A stretch of DNA of 64,000 nt, taken from positions 744,001 through 808,000 of the forward strand of contig NZ_CP131599.1 of assembly GCF_030685535.1 (NCBI RefSeq), given 5' to 3'. Positions 1 through 8,443 of the stretch are shown here, piece after piece (position 1 is the first letter of the stretch; the number at the start of each line of letters is the position of its first letter). The DNA comes from Photobacterium leiognathi (GTDB lineage: Bacteria > Pseudomonadota > Gammaproteobacteria > Enterobacterales > Vibrionaceae). Both the position numbers and the translations under genes were made by a program. The notes beneath the pieces are model-generated. The model ran no database searches, was not told where the DNA came from, and was given only the letters and a program-made list of their open reading frames with translations.

Positions 1-792
1 AAAGCAGTGGTAGGAGATAAAGCGGAAATCCTGCCGCTAGTCGATGCAGGCTTTAACCCTCATAACTATTTGCCTCAACCTAACGATCTTAAGCGTTTGA
101 AACAAATGGATATCATTGTAGTAAATGGTATCGGTCATGATGATTTTGCATTGAAAGTGATTCAAGCGGCAAACCGTGATGATTTAATTGTAATTGAAGC
201 GAATAAAGATGTGCCTCTACTGCCTGCGATGGGTCAATCAGTAGGCACTGGCGCGGTAAACCCACATACGTTTGTTGGCTTATCGACCACAATTCAAAAG
301 GTTTACACCATTGCCAATGAACTGGCGAAAATCGATCCAGAAAACGCAGCTGAATACCGTAAGAATGCGCGTAACTATGCCAAACAATTTCGCTTGATGA
401 AGCGTGATGCGATGTTGACGTTAGGTGACTTAGATACCGCAGGTATGAAAGTGGCAACTACACACAATGCTTATGGCTATCTATTACAAGAGTTTGGTGT
501 AGATGTAGCTGCTGTTATTGAGCCTGCTCATGGGGTAGAGCCAAGCGCAAGCCAACTGCAAGAAACGATTGAAAAGATCAAACAATCGGGCATTGACGTG
601 CTGTTTTACGAGCTAAATATGCCAAACCGTTATGTTGATACCATAGAAAAAGCAACAGGTGTTCAGTTATACCGCTTTTCTCACATGACTCATGGTCAAT
701 ACGATCCGAAGAAAGTCGAAATTGAAATGAATGAAAACCTGATGACGTTAGTTGAAGCAATGAAATTTGCGGCTAAGAAGGATCAAGCATGA
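1..792 (+). CDS. Metal ABC transporter substrate-binding protein, 5' truncated by window start
   Basis: Periplasmic receptor that captures Zn2+ or Mn2+ for the ABC importer encoded just downstream. The reading frame is open from base 1, so the signal peptide and N-terminus lie outside the window. Visible metal-site motifs of the cluster A-I (ZnuA/PsaA) family are a histidine in FNPHNY, a histidine in NPHTFVG, a histidine in ATTHNAYGY, and the acidic ELNMPNR segment. The stop codon overlaps the start of the ATPase gene by 4 bases (ATGATC around 789), which argues for translational coupling. The family does not let me separate zinc from manganese by sequence reading alone. It lacks an obvious His/Asp-rich loop, which leans slightly towards a Mn or general receptor, but this is inference. 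Confidence 0.88.
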   Translation, partial: KAVVGDKAEILPLVDAGFNPHNYLPQPNDLKRLKQMDIIVVNGIGHDDFALKVIQAANRDDLIVIEANKDVPLLPAMGQSVGTGAVNPHTFVGLSTTIQKVYTIANELAKIDPENAAEYRKNARNYAKQFRLMKRDAMLTLGDLDTAGMKVATTHNAYGYLLQEFGVDVAAVIEPAHGVEPSASQLQETIEKIKQSGIDVLFYELNMPNRYVDTIEKATGVQLYRFSHMTHGQYDPKKVEIEMNENLMTLVEAMKFAAKKDQA

Positions 793-1547
793 TCATCGGC
801 CCAAGTATTCAGCTTAAGAACGTCAATCTTCAATACGGTGTGAATCAGATTTTGTCTGATATCACCCATCAGTTTGAAGGTGGTCAATGTCACGTTGTGA
901 TGGGGCCAAACGGTGGTGGCAAAACCTCATTGCTACGTTCAATTTTAGGCTTAACCCCGTTCGGTGGGGAAATTGACATTTTATGGGATGAATCAGTCAA
1001 TAACGGTAAAGCGGGCACTATCGGTTATGTTCCGCAAAAAGCCATGTTTGAGCAAAGCTTACCACTAACCGTGATGGATTTTATTCTGCTGAATCAAACT
1101 CGTTCACCGCTATTTTGGCGTCAACGACAAAAAGACAAACAACGCGCATTGGCTCAATTAGATCGTGTAGGTATGGCAAGCCGTGCTGAACGACGTATGG
1201 GGCAGTTATCTGGCGGTGAGCAACAGCGCGTTTTGTTCGCACAAGCGTTACTCGATAACCCCGATCTGTTGGTACTTGATGAACCAACAACCGGGATGGA
1301 TGAGCAAGGTGTTCGTTATTTAGAATCCTTGATCAAAGATTTTGTGGGACAAGGCAAAACGGTGCTGGCTGTTCACCATGATGTTACAGCTGTGCGCCGA
1401 TTACAGGCACAAGTACATGTTGTTAATCGTGTTTTGGTCGATAGCGGTGATTACAGTGAAGTCTTAGTGCCAGAAAAAATTGAGCGTTTATTCAATCACT
1501 ATACTCAGCCGTTTGAATCAGATTCAGCGAAGAAAGAGGTCGCATAA
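789..1547 (+). CDS. Metal ABC transporter ATP-binding protein
   Basis: Cytoplasmic ATPase (252 residues) that powers the metal importer. Walker A is GPNGGGKTSL (about residues 40-49), the signature motif is LSGGEQQR (about 140) and Walker B is LLVLDEP followed by TTGMD; the H-loop histidine is in AVHHD. Length is normal for ZnuC/PsaB/MntB ATPases. The start overlaps the end of the receptor gene by 4 bases and its stop TAATGG shares a base with the permease ATG, so the three genes form one tightly coupled operon. Confidence 0.93.
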   Translation: MIIGPSIQLKNVNLQYGVNQILSDITHQFEGGQCHVVMGPNGGGKTSLLRSILGLTPFGGEIDILWDESVNNGKAGTIGYVPQKAMFEQSLPLTVMDFILLNQTRSPLFWRQRQKDKQRALAQLDRVGMASRAERRMGQLSGGEQQRVLFAQALLDNPDLLVLDEPTTGMDEQGVRYLESLIKDFVGQGKTVLAVHHDVTAVRRLQAQVHVVNRVLVDSGDYSEVLVPEKIERLFNHYTQPFESDSAKKEVA

Positions 1548-2422
1548 TGGAACTGTTAAGACATTGGGCACAATTAGGTGTTGATGCTAGCTGGTTGAGC
1601 GAAAGCTTCTCTTATGCGTTTATGGTCAATGCCATTGTAGCTGCATTGCTACTTGGGCCGCTACTTGGTGGCTTAGGGACATTAGTTATTGCAAAGCGTT
1701 TGGCGTTCTTTTCTGAAGCTGTTGGTCACGCTGCATTAACGGGTATTGCTTTAGGTGTGTTACTCGGCGAGCCGCCAGAGAATCCATTTATTGGTTTATT
1801 TAGCTTTTGTATGATCTTTGCATTGTTACTGCATTTTGTCCGTAACCGTACCAACGTACCGTACGATACCTTAGTTGGGGTGTTCCTAGCGCTAGCATTG
1901 GCTGTCGGTGCTGCCTTATTGATGTATGTAGCCCGTAAGATCAATATTCACATGTTAGAAAACGTGTTATTTGGCTCGATTTTAACGGTGACAGATTATG
2001 ACTTAATGGTGTTAGCCGTTAGCTGTGCATTAATTGTGTTGCTATTAATCCCAACTTTTAATCGTATTTTACTGACTTGTATAAGCCCTGATATTGCCCG
2101 TGTACGTGGCTATAAAACCAATTTTTACGACTACTTGTTTGTCATGATGATCACTTTAGTCACCATTGCATCTGTCAAAATTGTCGGTGCGGTATTGGTT
2201 GGGGCATTGCTGCTTATTCCGGGAGCGACAGCAAGACTGCTTACCAAAAATATGGGGAGCTTTGTTTTACTTTCAGCGCTGTTAGCAACCATCAGCTGCG
2301 TCATTGGTACTGTATTACCGATGGAGCTGAAGATGCCAGTTCCATCAGGGGCTGCGATTATTATTGTGTCTGCATTCTTCTTTTTATCAGCAACGATTTT
2401 CCGCATTGTGCGTAAAGGTTAA
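1547..2422 (+). CDS. Metal ABC transporter permease (ZnuB/MntB family)
   Basis: Inner-membrane channel subunit (291 residues) of the metal importer, ABC-3 family. About eight hydrophobic helices can be read, starting with a segment around residues 26-48 and ending near the C-terminus. The segment FFSEAVGHAALTGIALG is the typical conserved loop of this family. The start codon overlaps the ATPase stop codon by one base. It is followed after 13 bases by a second receptor-like gene with its own AAGGAA ribosome binding site, so the operon has four genes. Confidence 0.92.
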   Translation: MELLRHWAQLGVDASWLSESFSYAFMVNAIVAALLLGPLLGGLGTLVIAKRLAFFSEAVGHAALTGIALGVLLGEPPENPFIGLFSFCMIFALLLHFVRNRTNVPYDTLVGVFLALALAVGAALLMYVARKINIHMLENVLFGSILTVTDYDLMVLAVSCALIVLLLIPTFNRILLTCISPDIARVRGYKTNFYDYLFVMMITLVTIASVKIVGAVLVGALLLIPGATARLLTKNMGSFVLLSALLATISCVIGTVLPMELKMPVPSGAAIIIVSAFFFLSATIFRIVRKG

Positions 2423-2435
2423 TAAAGGAAACATT

Positions 2436-3350
2436 ATGTTTTTAATCAATCCGTTTTCTCGCGCTATGCGTAAGTCACAAACGTTAATCGTTGGGGCTTG
2501 TTTAACTGCATCAGTGCTGTTGCCATCAACAATGGCGAATGCTAAAGATATTTTAACCGCAACGCCTGTTACTTATATGTTGGCATCTGAATTGACCAAA
2601 GATACGGGGATCACAACGGGGTATTTGCCTCCGAAACGTTACGGTATTTCTCGTTTACCGAATTGGTTTGCCACTAAAGGTTCAGAAGTTGCCAGTGTAG
2701 CAAGCCATTCCGCAACCGCGGTTGTTTCGTTAGGTGCTATTTGGCATCAAGATCCTTTGTTCCAGCATGCTCGTGAAGGCAATATTAAAGTGGTCGAAAT
2801 TGATGCGTCACAAGCAATTTCACCGCGTGCGCAGGGGGTAGCGACGTTACGTTTAAATGATGGTTCAACATCTATGTATGCGTGGTTAAACCCGAATAAT
2901 TTAACTGTGATGTCATCAATTGTTAGTCGTGATCTTCAGCGCTTATACTCAGAAAAAGCACCGCAAATTAAACAGAACCAACAAGATTTAATGACAGATG
3001 TACGTCAACTGATCAATCGCCAGCAAAAAGCGTTAATGGAAGCGAATGTTGACGCTGTTGTGTTGTTATCCTCGGAATTAGAAGATTTCGCATCAGGTAA
3101 CCAATTGTTTGTTGTTGATCGCCTCACTAAGCCTGAGCTGGAATGGAATGACGAAGATAAAGCCCGTTTAGTGAAATTGGTGGCAGAGGATCCTTCAGTT
3201 ACTTTGCTCACGACTAAAGCATTGAGCCAAAGTATGAAAAAATTAGTTACAGAACAAACCAAAGTGATTGTTATTGATAGTATTGATCGTTGGGGACGTG
3301 CTGGTATTAACAGTGAAAAACCATTACAGCGATGGGAAGTGAATTTTTAA
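2436..3350 (+). CDS. Second, atypical metal-receptor-like periplasmic protein
   Basis: The ATG at 2436 has AAAGGAA seven bases upstream and opens a signal peptide (hydrophobic core around residues 16-30, cleavage after a MANA-A-like site), so an upstream in-frame ATG inside the permease gene is not preferred. The 304-residue product has the overall pattern of ZnuA/PsaA-type receptors, including a NPNN segment where the first receptor has NPHT. The histidines that bind metal in the canonical family are missing at the matching places. It may bind another ligand, help dock the receptor or be a degenerate duplicate. It is the last gene of the four-gene importer operon, which is followed by a hairpin and a terminator. 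Confidence 0.7.
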   Translation: MFLINPFSRAMRKSQTLIVGACLTASVLLPSTMANAKDILTATPVTYMLASELTKDTGITTGYLPPKRYGISRLPNWFATKGSEVASVASHSATAVVSLGAIWHQDPLFQHAREGNIKVVEIDASQAISPRAQGVATLRLNDGSTSMYAWLNPNNLTVMSSIVSRDLQRLYSEKAPQIKQNQQDLMTDVRQLINRQQKALMEANVDAVVLLSSELEDFASGNQLFVVDRLTKPELEWNDEDKARLVKLVAEDPSVTLLTTKALSQSMKKLVTEQTKVIVIDSIDRWGRAGINSEKPLQRWEVNF

Positions 3351-3443
3351 AAAGTCTACTTATTCATATGGTTGTAAATAAATTGTAACCGTGAATTGTG
3401 ATAGTAGAAGAGTCAAGCGTCCACTGCTTCGACGTGTAAGTAC

Positions 3444-3470
3444 TTATCTGTTACCCATGAGAACAGATAA
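3444..3470 (+). other. Perfect 9-bp hairpin in 3' region of metal operon
   Basis: TTATCTGTT at 3444-3452 is exactly complementary to AACAGATAA at 3462-3470 with a 9-base loop. It lies about 20 bases before the intrinsic terminator and could be part of a 3' UTR structure or a small RNA released from the transcript. Function is unknown. Confidence 0.5.
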
Positions 3471-3488
3471 TTAAAAGGTACTACTTTT

Positions 3489-3513
3489 GCCCAGCTTAAT
3501 GCTGGGCTTTTTT
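3489..3513 (+). terminator. Intrinsic terminator after the metal importer operon
   Basis: GCCCAGC (3489-3495) pairs with GCTGGGC (3501-3507), with a 5-base loop and six T residues after it. It also stands between this operon and the convergent Nudix gene. Confidence 0.88.
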
Positions 3514-3530
3514 ATGGTGTTTTTAAGTGA

Positions 3531-4046
3531 TTATAGATAGCCAGCAAGACGGGCTTTAAGAAAGGCTGCTAAGGTTTTGTTATCTTGAATTTCGTTTTGA
3601 ACAATCTTCTGTTCGACTTGTTGTACTGAAAGTGTGACAACTTCAATAATTTCATCGTCATCCAATTCACCAATGGTTGGTGTTAAATCGGTAGCAACAA
3701 ACAGGTATTGGATTTCGTCACAAAAGCTCGGAACGGGGAGAAGCTCACCGAGTGATTGCCAGCTCTCAGCTTTTAAATTCACTTCTTCAGCTAGTTCACG
3801 TTTAGCACATTCAAATACATCTTCATTTGGCTCTAATGTGCCAGCTGGAAACTCTAAAATCCATTGCTTAATCGCTGGGCGATATTGGTTAACGAGAACG
3901 ATATGTCCTTGGCTATTAATAGGAATAATCACGACAGCGCCGGGATGCTTAATCGTCGTGAAATTCACTTGTTTGTTGTTTGGTAACAAGTGCGCTTGTT
4001 CTTCGACTGAAAAACACTTCCATTGATAGCGTATTTTTGAGGACAT
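3531..4046 (-). CDS. Nudix hydrolase, ADP-ribose pyrophosphatase-like
   Basis: Cytoplasmic pyrophosphohydrolase of 171 residues; the closest remembered family is NudF/ADP-ribose pyrophosphatase, which cuts ADP-ribose to AMP and ribose 5-phosphate. The Nudix box is visible as GTLEPNE, seven residues, then RELAEEVNL; the usual glycine near the end of the box is replaced by asparagine. A proline-rich P-A-G-T entry (FPAGTLEP) is typical of the ADP-sugar branch. It lies 11 bases downstream of the GGDEF gene on the same strand, so the two are probably co-transcribed. Substrate is inferred, not shown. Confidence 0.85.
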   Translation of the reverse strand: MSSKIRYQWKCFSVEEQAHLLPNNKQVNFTTIKHPGAVVIIPINSQGHIVLVNQYRPAIKQWILEFPAGTLEPNEDVFECAKRELAEEVNLKAESWQSLGELLPVPSFCDEIQYLFVATDLTPTIGELDDDEIIEVVTLSVQQVEQKIVQNEIQDNKTLAAFLKARLAGYL

Positions 4047-4057
4047 AGAAATAACCT

Positions 4058-5110
4058 TTATTCGTTGGTTGCGATTTGATTATATCCCCAACGTTTCGCA
4101 CGCATCAATGCACTCTCAGCCTTTATGTAATCGTATCTAAAATCTTGATATTCCACTGCGGTTATCCCTACACTAATGGTGATATTAATACGATGTCCGG
4201 TTTCTAATTCTAGTGACCATTTAGCGACTTCATTACGTAGTTGAATCGCCATAAATTCAGCTTTTTGAATATCGGCATCAGGTAATAAAATACAAAACTC
4301 TTGGCAACTTAAACGGGCGATTTTGGCTTTATCACCACAATGTTCATTGAGGCATTTCGCAAGCATCATGATGGTTTTGTCACCTGCATCTAAACCAAAG
4401 CGATCATTGATTTCTCGTAAATTATCAATATCAAGCAATAGCATCGAAATATCACGGCGATAACGCTGACAACGTGATGATTCAGTTAAATATAGTGGGA
4501 CAAAACCTTCACGGTTAAGTAGACCTGTTAGGTAATCGTGCGTGGTGGTGCGTTTTACTTGTTTAATAGCATCGTAACGGTGACGAGAAAGTAAAAATGC
4601 CATCACGAAAATAATGGAATAAGCACAGATATTCTGCAACGCAGAGGAGATCTGTAAGTGTTTATTAGTGATTTCTGAAATGCTTAATACAATATAAATA
4701 AAGCCAAAAATCAGACTATACCAGCCTGCAGTTTTAATTCTAAGTGCAAAAAAGCACAGTAACGGAATAGTTAAACCAATAGTGTTACTGATATGACGTG
4801 CACCATCAAAGTAAAAACCACTGGCGCAAACAAGGGTGGTTGCAACTAAGAAGATCCAAAATAAAACTTTAGATGAAATGGCAGAGCGGTTAAGTATGGC
4901 TAAGGCATAACAAAGCAACATCCCAACAACACCCACAAAGGTAAAGTAGTATTCAGCGTTAGAAACAAAGTAAGTAAATGCAATAACCGCACAAATTGCA
5001 CCAGAGAAAGGGAAGAGTAACGCTAATTGTTTCTTGAGTGTGTTTTCGCTTAGTTCGATATAAGCAAAATTTGTAGGTTGGAGTTGATGGCTTTTTATTA
5101 ATGTCGTCAT
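4058..5110 (-). CDS. Membrane GGDEF-family protein with degenerate active site
   Basis: About 350 residues. The first half holds six or seven hydrophobic segments, forming an integral-membrane sensor region, and ends in a basic linker (SRHRYDAIKQ). The second half is a GGDEF domain beginning near DYLTGLLNREGF, with LLLDIDNLREINDRFG and the end motif ITISVGITAVE. The signature that should read GG(D/E)EF is SCQEF here, so synthesis of cyclic di-GMP is doubtful. Such domains can act as GTP or c-di-GMP sensors. I chose the ATG at 5110; an in-frame GTG at 5131 would add seven residues. Co-directional with the Nudix gene 11 bases downstream. Confidence 0.82.
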   Translation of the reverse strand: MTTLIKSHQLQPTNFAYIELSENTLKKQLALLFPFSGAICAVIAFTYFVSNAEYYFTFVGVVGMLLCYALAILNRSAISSKVLFWIFLVATTLVCASGFYFDGARHISNTIGLTIPLLCFFALRIKTAGWYSLIFGFIYIVLSISEITNKHLQISSALQNICAYSIIFVMAFLLSRHRYDAIKQVKRTTTHDYLTGLLNREGFVPLYLTESSRCQRYRRDISMLLLDIDNLREINDRFGLDAGDKTIMMLAKCLNEHCGDKAKIARLSCQEFCILLPDADIQKAEFMAIQLRNEVAKWSLELETGHRINITISVGITAVEYQDFRYDYIKAESALMRAKRWGYNQIATNE

Positions 5111-5300
5111 AAAGTTAGAAACGCCTTGCACAGAGTAAAAGAATGCAACATGTTGTGCATCGGCGAGGATAACAGTATTTCACTTTATGTCTAATTATTT
5201 TTGAAAATTAATGTAACTAGCTATAACAATGACAAATAAAAAGGGGCAATTGTAATTATTTGTTGGCAGGGTGATCAAATAAGTGTCTAAAAGGTCAAAT

Positions 5301-5326
5301 ATAAGAGGTAATTTCTTACCTCTTAT
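5301..5326. terminator. Hairpin 3' of the lipoprotein hydrolase gene
   Basis: ATAAGAGGTAA (5301-5311) pairs with TTACCTCTTAT (5316-5326) over 11 bp with a very short loop. T tracts are weak on both sides, so termination efficiency is uncertain. Confidence 0.5.
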
Positions 5327-5338
5327 ATATTCGATGAG

Positions 5339-6262
5339 TTATTGCTGTAGAAAATTATTAATAAGTTTTGATGTTAATTCTGGTTGCTCATTGGTAACGC
5401 CATGAGCTGTGTTAGGTAATACAACAATAGGGGCTTGGGTGTATTTACTTAATTTAATGCCGTTTGATAGTGGAAATATTTTGTCTTTTTCACCCCAAAT
5501 AAGCATTAATTCAGGTAATTGTTTTGGATCAAATTGCTGAATACGATCACGATCGGAAGGCAGGGTTTGAATTAACTGGGTACGCTGTGGTTTCCATTGT
5601 GAAAAATAGCCTTGGTAAATCTGATTGGCGAGGAAATCAGGGAGAGGCTTTTTACTCACAAAAACGTTGTCGTATAGGCGACGAATACCATCCCCATTTT
5701 CTGGCACAAAGAGATCTTCTGGCGCTTTAACACCAGCACGTTGCACTAAATCTGCTAAGTCACTATCGCTAAAAAGTGGGCCTGGGCTTGCGATAATAAT
5801 GGCTTTATTAATACGCTCAGGTGTTGTCATCATATCGTAAGTGACAAAACCACCGTATGAGATACCAACGACGTTGATTTTGTCGATGTTCAAACTGTTG
5901 AGCAATTGCCAAATCGCTTGGGTTTGAGTGGTTAAGCGAGGCTTTGCGTCACTTTGTGACTCACCAAACCATAATAAATCAGGTGCAATAACACGGTAAT
6001 CTTGGCTTAATTCAAGCATTTCTGCTTTCCATGTTGCAGCAGCAGTACCACCAAAGCCATGGAGTAACAACAAAGGTTCACCTTTACCGCCTTCCCAGTA
6101 TGTCAGTTTGCCGCCTTCTTTTAATGCTAATGTGTGCTTTGTAAACCCATCTTCATGTAGGGCTGTATTGTCATGATCTGTTTTCCATTGAACAACTTCA
6201 CAGCCAGTGAGCAGAGTGAAAAGGCTACAGACCATAAGGGCCTTGGATAATAAACGTTTCAT
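5339..6262 (-). CDS. Alpha/beta hydrolase lipoprotein
   Basis: 307-residue alpha/beta hydrolase. The N-terminus is a lipoprotein signal (KALMVCSLFTLLTGC, lipobox LLTGC, cysteine about residue 21), so the enzyme is expected to be anchored to a membrane on the periplasmic side. The oxyanion region is LLLHGFGG, the nucleophile elbow is VGISYGG (GxSxG), the acid is probably the aspartate in GEKDKIF and the histidine is in NTAHG, so the triad looks complete. The family includes lipases, esterases and haloalkane-type hydrolases; no substrate can be named. It stands alone, with a long divergent spacer to galE. Confidence 0.85.
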   Translation of the reverse strand: MKRLLSKALMVCSLFTLLTGCEVVQWKTDHDNTALHEDGFTKHTLALKEGGKLTYWEGGKGEPLLLLHGFGGTAAATWKAEMLELSQDYRVIAPDLLWFGESQSDAKPRLTTQTQAIWQLLNSLNIDKINVVGISYGGFVTYDMMTTPERINKAIIIASPGPLFSDSDLADLVQRAGVKAPEDLFVPENGDGIRRLYDNVFVSKKPLPDFLANQIYQGYFSQWKPQRTQLIQTLPSDRDRIQQFDPKQLPELMLIWGEKDKIFPLSNGIKLSKYTQAPIVVLPNTAHGVTNEQPELTSKLINNFLQQ

Positions 6263-6539
6263 AATGGCTCGACTAATAGAAAAACGTGAACTAAATAATA
6301 CGGTGTTTTATAATTCTCAGGCAAGCTGATAACAATAAGATTTCATCGATAATTGTAACCATAGATAAATGGGGTTAAGTGACGCTGATGACATACTTCA
6401 GCATCATTGACTTGATTAATTGATGTATTCTCATGATAATTATCGGCAACTGATTGATTAACCTTTTGTTTGACGTTTGATTCAATGTTTTGAGCGTAAG
6501 TTTATAGGTAGTCAGCATTTTTAAGGATTAGGAGACACT

Positions 6540-7559
6540 ATGCGTGTTTTAGTTACTGGTGGCATGGGCTATATCGGCAGCCATACTTGTGTACAAATGA
6601 TTGAAGCGGGTATGACACCGATCATCGTCGATAATTTATATAACAGTAAAGAAACAGTATTAGGTCGAATTGAAAACCTAACAGGTGTTAAGCCTGCTTT
6701 CTATAAAGGTGATATTCGTGATCGTGCATTTTTAGACAGTGTATTTGCTGAAAATGAAATTGATGCGGTTATTCACTTTGCAGGCTTAAAAGCCGTTGGT
6801 GAATCAGTAGAAAAGCCACTTGAGTACTACGACAACAACGTTCACGGTACATTAGTGTTAGTAGAAGCGATGCGTGCCGCTGGCGTTAATGCATTGATCT
6901 TCAGTTCATCAGCTACAGTTTATGGCGATCCTGCTTCTGTGCCAATTACAGAAGATTTCCCAACCAGCGCAACGAATCCTTACGGTCGCAGTAAGCTAAT
7001 GGTTGAAGAGTGTTTAGCTGATATTCAACATGCTCACCCAGAAATGAGCATTACGCTATTGCGTTACTTCAACCCAGTGGGCTCTCATAAATCAGGTACC
7101 ATGGGTGAAGATCCACAAGGTATTCCAAATAACTTAATGCCATTTATTTCTCAAGTGGCAGTCGGTCGTCGTGAATTCCTATCAGTGTTTGGTAATGATT
7201 ACCCAACGATTGATGGTACAGGTGTACGTGATTACATCCACGTTGTGGACTTAGCAGATGGTCACTTAGCTGCGCTGAACCATAAAGGCGCTGAAGCAGG
7301 TTTGCATATCTACAACCTAGGTACAGGTAATGGTAACAGTGTGCTGCAAATGGTTGATGCATTCTCGAAAGCATCAGGTGTTGAAGTGGCATACCGTATT
7401 GCACCACGTCGTCCTGGTGATATTGCTGAATGTTGGGCAGATCCTGCGAAAGCAAAAGCTGAACTACATTGGGAAGCGAAGCTAACCTTAGATGACATGA
7501 CTCAAGATACTTGGCGTTGGCAGTCAACTAACCCAAATGGTTACCCTGACGCTGAATAA
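6540..7559 (+). CDS. galE: UDP-glucose 4-epimerase
   Basis: Interconverts UDP-glucose and UDP-galactose in the Leloir pathway and supplies UDP-galactose for surface polysaccharide. 339 residues, the family's normal length. The NAD-binding start reads GGMGYIGSH, the catalytic serine/threonine lies in FSSSATVYG and the YxxxK pair is in NPYGRSKLM. RYFNPVGSH and the C-terminal RPGDIAECWADP segment are strongly typical. A TTAGGAG ribosome site precedes the ATG. No galKT genes are adjacent, so it probably serves envelope sugar supply rather than only galactose catabolism. Confidence 0.96.
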   Translation: MRVLVTGGMGYIGSHTCVQMIEAGMTPIIVDNLYNSKETVLGRIENLTGVKPAFYKGDIRDRAFLDSVFAENEIDAVIHFAGLKAVGESVEKPLEYYDNNVHGTLVLVEAMRAAGVNALIFSSSATVYGDPASVPITEDFPTSATNPYGRSKLMVEECLADIQHAHPEMSITLLRYFNPVGSHKSGTMGEDPQGIPNNLMPFISQVAVGRREFLSVFGNDYPTIDGTGVRDYIHVVDLADGHLAALNHKGAEAGLHIYNLGTGNGNSVLQMVDAFSKASGVEVAYRIAPRRPGDIAECWADPAKAKAELHWEAKLTLDDMTQDTWRWQSTNPNGYPDAE

Positions 7560-7579
7560 GTTTTGATGGTTACAAATAA

Positions 7580-7608
7580 ACAAGGCGCTCAATGAGCGCC
7601 TTGTTTTT
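7580..7608. terminator. Bidirectional terminator between galE and yjdF-like gene
   Basis: ACAAGGCGCTC (7580-7590) pairs with GAGCGCCTTGT (7594-7604) over 11 bp with a 3-base loop, followed by a T run. Confidence 0.9.
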
Positions 7609-7623
7609 ATCTAGCTAAATGCT

Positions 7624-8223
7624 TTAGCGTTCTTGTTGATACGGTTTGAAAATAAAGAACAAACTCAAGCTAAATAGTGCACCTAGTGTATCTGCTAGCA
7701 TGTCTTTTTGTGCATCCCAAATATCACCCTGAGAGCCTAAGAACTCGATACCAGCTTCACCACCAGCACTTGCTGCATACCACCATTCAATGATTTCGTA
7801 AGCGGCGGCGGTTGCCATAATAGCAAATAAGCCAAATAAACCAGCAATGAGCGGTTTACAGTGATTTTTTCTTACAAGGTATTCAGCGATAGGAAAAGCA
7901 TAAAAGCCGATAGAAAAGTGGGCGAGGCGATCAAAGTTATTACGGCTTGAGCCAATCAAATCGTTGAACCAATCAAATGGGACATTCGCAAACGTGTAAT
8001 GTGCGCCAATATTATGCAGTACCAGCCAAATTGCCATTAAGCTATAAGCAAGGTTACTAAAGCGGAAATGGCGAAAAGTGAAGAGCAGTACACCAAAGAT
8101 TAGTACGAGTGGAATCGCTTCAGCTATCCATACTTCTCTAAATGCTGGGTTTATTCCTAAAATAATAAAAAAGAGGCCATAAGAAATGGCTAACCATAAA
8201 GGAAATTTATTGTCTGACATCAT
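7624..8223 (-). CDS. YjdF-like inner-membrane protein (DUF2238)
   Basis: 199-residue polytopic protein with about six hydrophobic segments. The pattern DRLAHFSIGFYAFP followed by EIIEWWYA and LGSQGDIWDAQKDMLADTLGA matches the DUF2238/YjdF family as I remember it; the conserved acidic and histidine residues suggest a metal or lipid-related activity but the function is not established. The gene is convergent with galE and shares its terminator. Confidence 0.8.
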   Translation of the reverse strand: MMSDNKFPLWLAISYGLFFIILGINPAFREVWIAEAIPLVLIFGVLLFTFRHFRFSNLAYSLMAIWLVLHNIGAHYTFANVPFDWFNDLIGSSRNNFDRLAHFSIGFYAFPIAEYLVRKNHCKPLIAGLFGLFAIMATAAAYEIIEWWYAASAGGEAGIEFLGSQGDIWDAQKDMLADTLGALFSLSLFFIFKPYQQER

Positions 8224-8325
8224 ATATCCCTATTGAATAAATCTCGGCTAGATTAGACTAAATGCTCATTAATTTCCAATTCACACGATTTTTCATTTTA
8301 GCTACGAAATGAAGCGGGTAAATTT

Positions 8326-8354
8326 TCTTTCTTAGTCAGAACTTGTGTTATAAT
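8326..8354 (+). promoter_or_regulatory. Extended -10 promoter for the DEAD-box helicase gene
   Basis: TATAAT at 8349-8354 is preceded by TGT, giving an extended -10 element (TGnTATAAT). No good -35 hexamer is seen at the right distance, as is common for extended -10 promoters. It would leave a 5' leader of roughly 80 bases before the TTG start. Confidence 0.6.
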
Positions 8355-8443
8355 CCGCGGCTAATGTTTTTCACGTTATTGTGATATTCATCATAGTTAA
8401 CAGTAAACTCTATCCTGAGAGTTGTTTTTACCGGAGCATCATT

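Noticed and set aside
6430..6460. GATAATTATC-like sequence upstream of galE as a Fur box
   Set aside because: Too few matches to a Fur site and no link of galE to iron.
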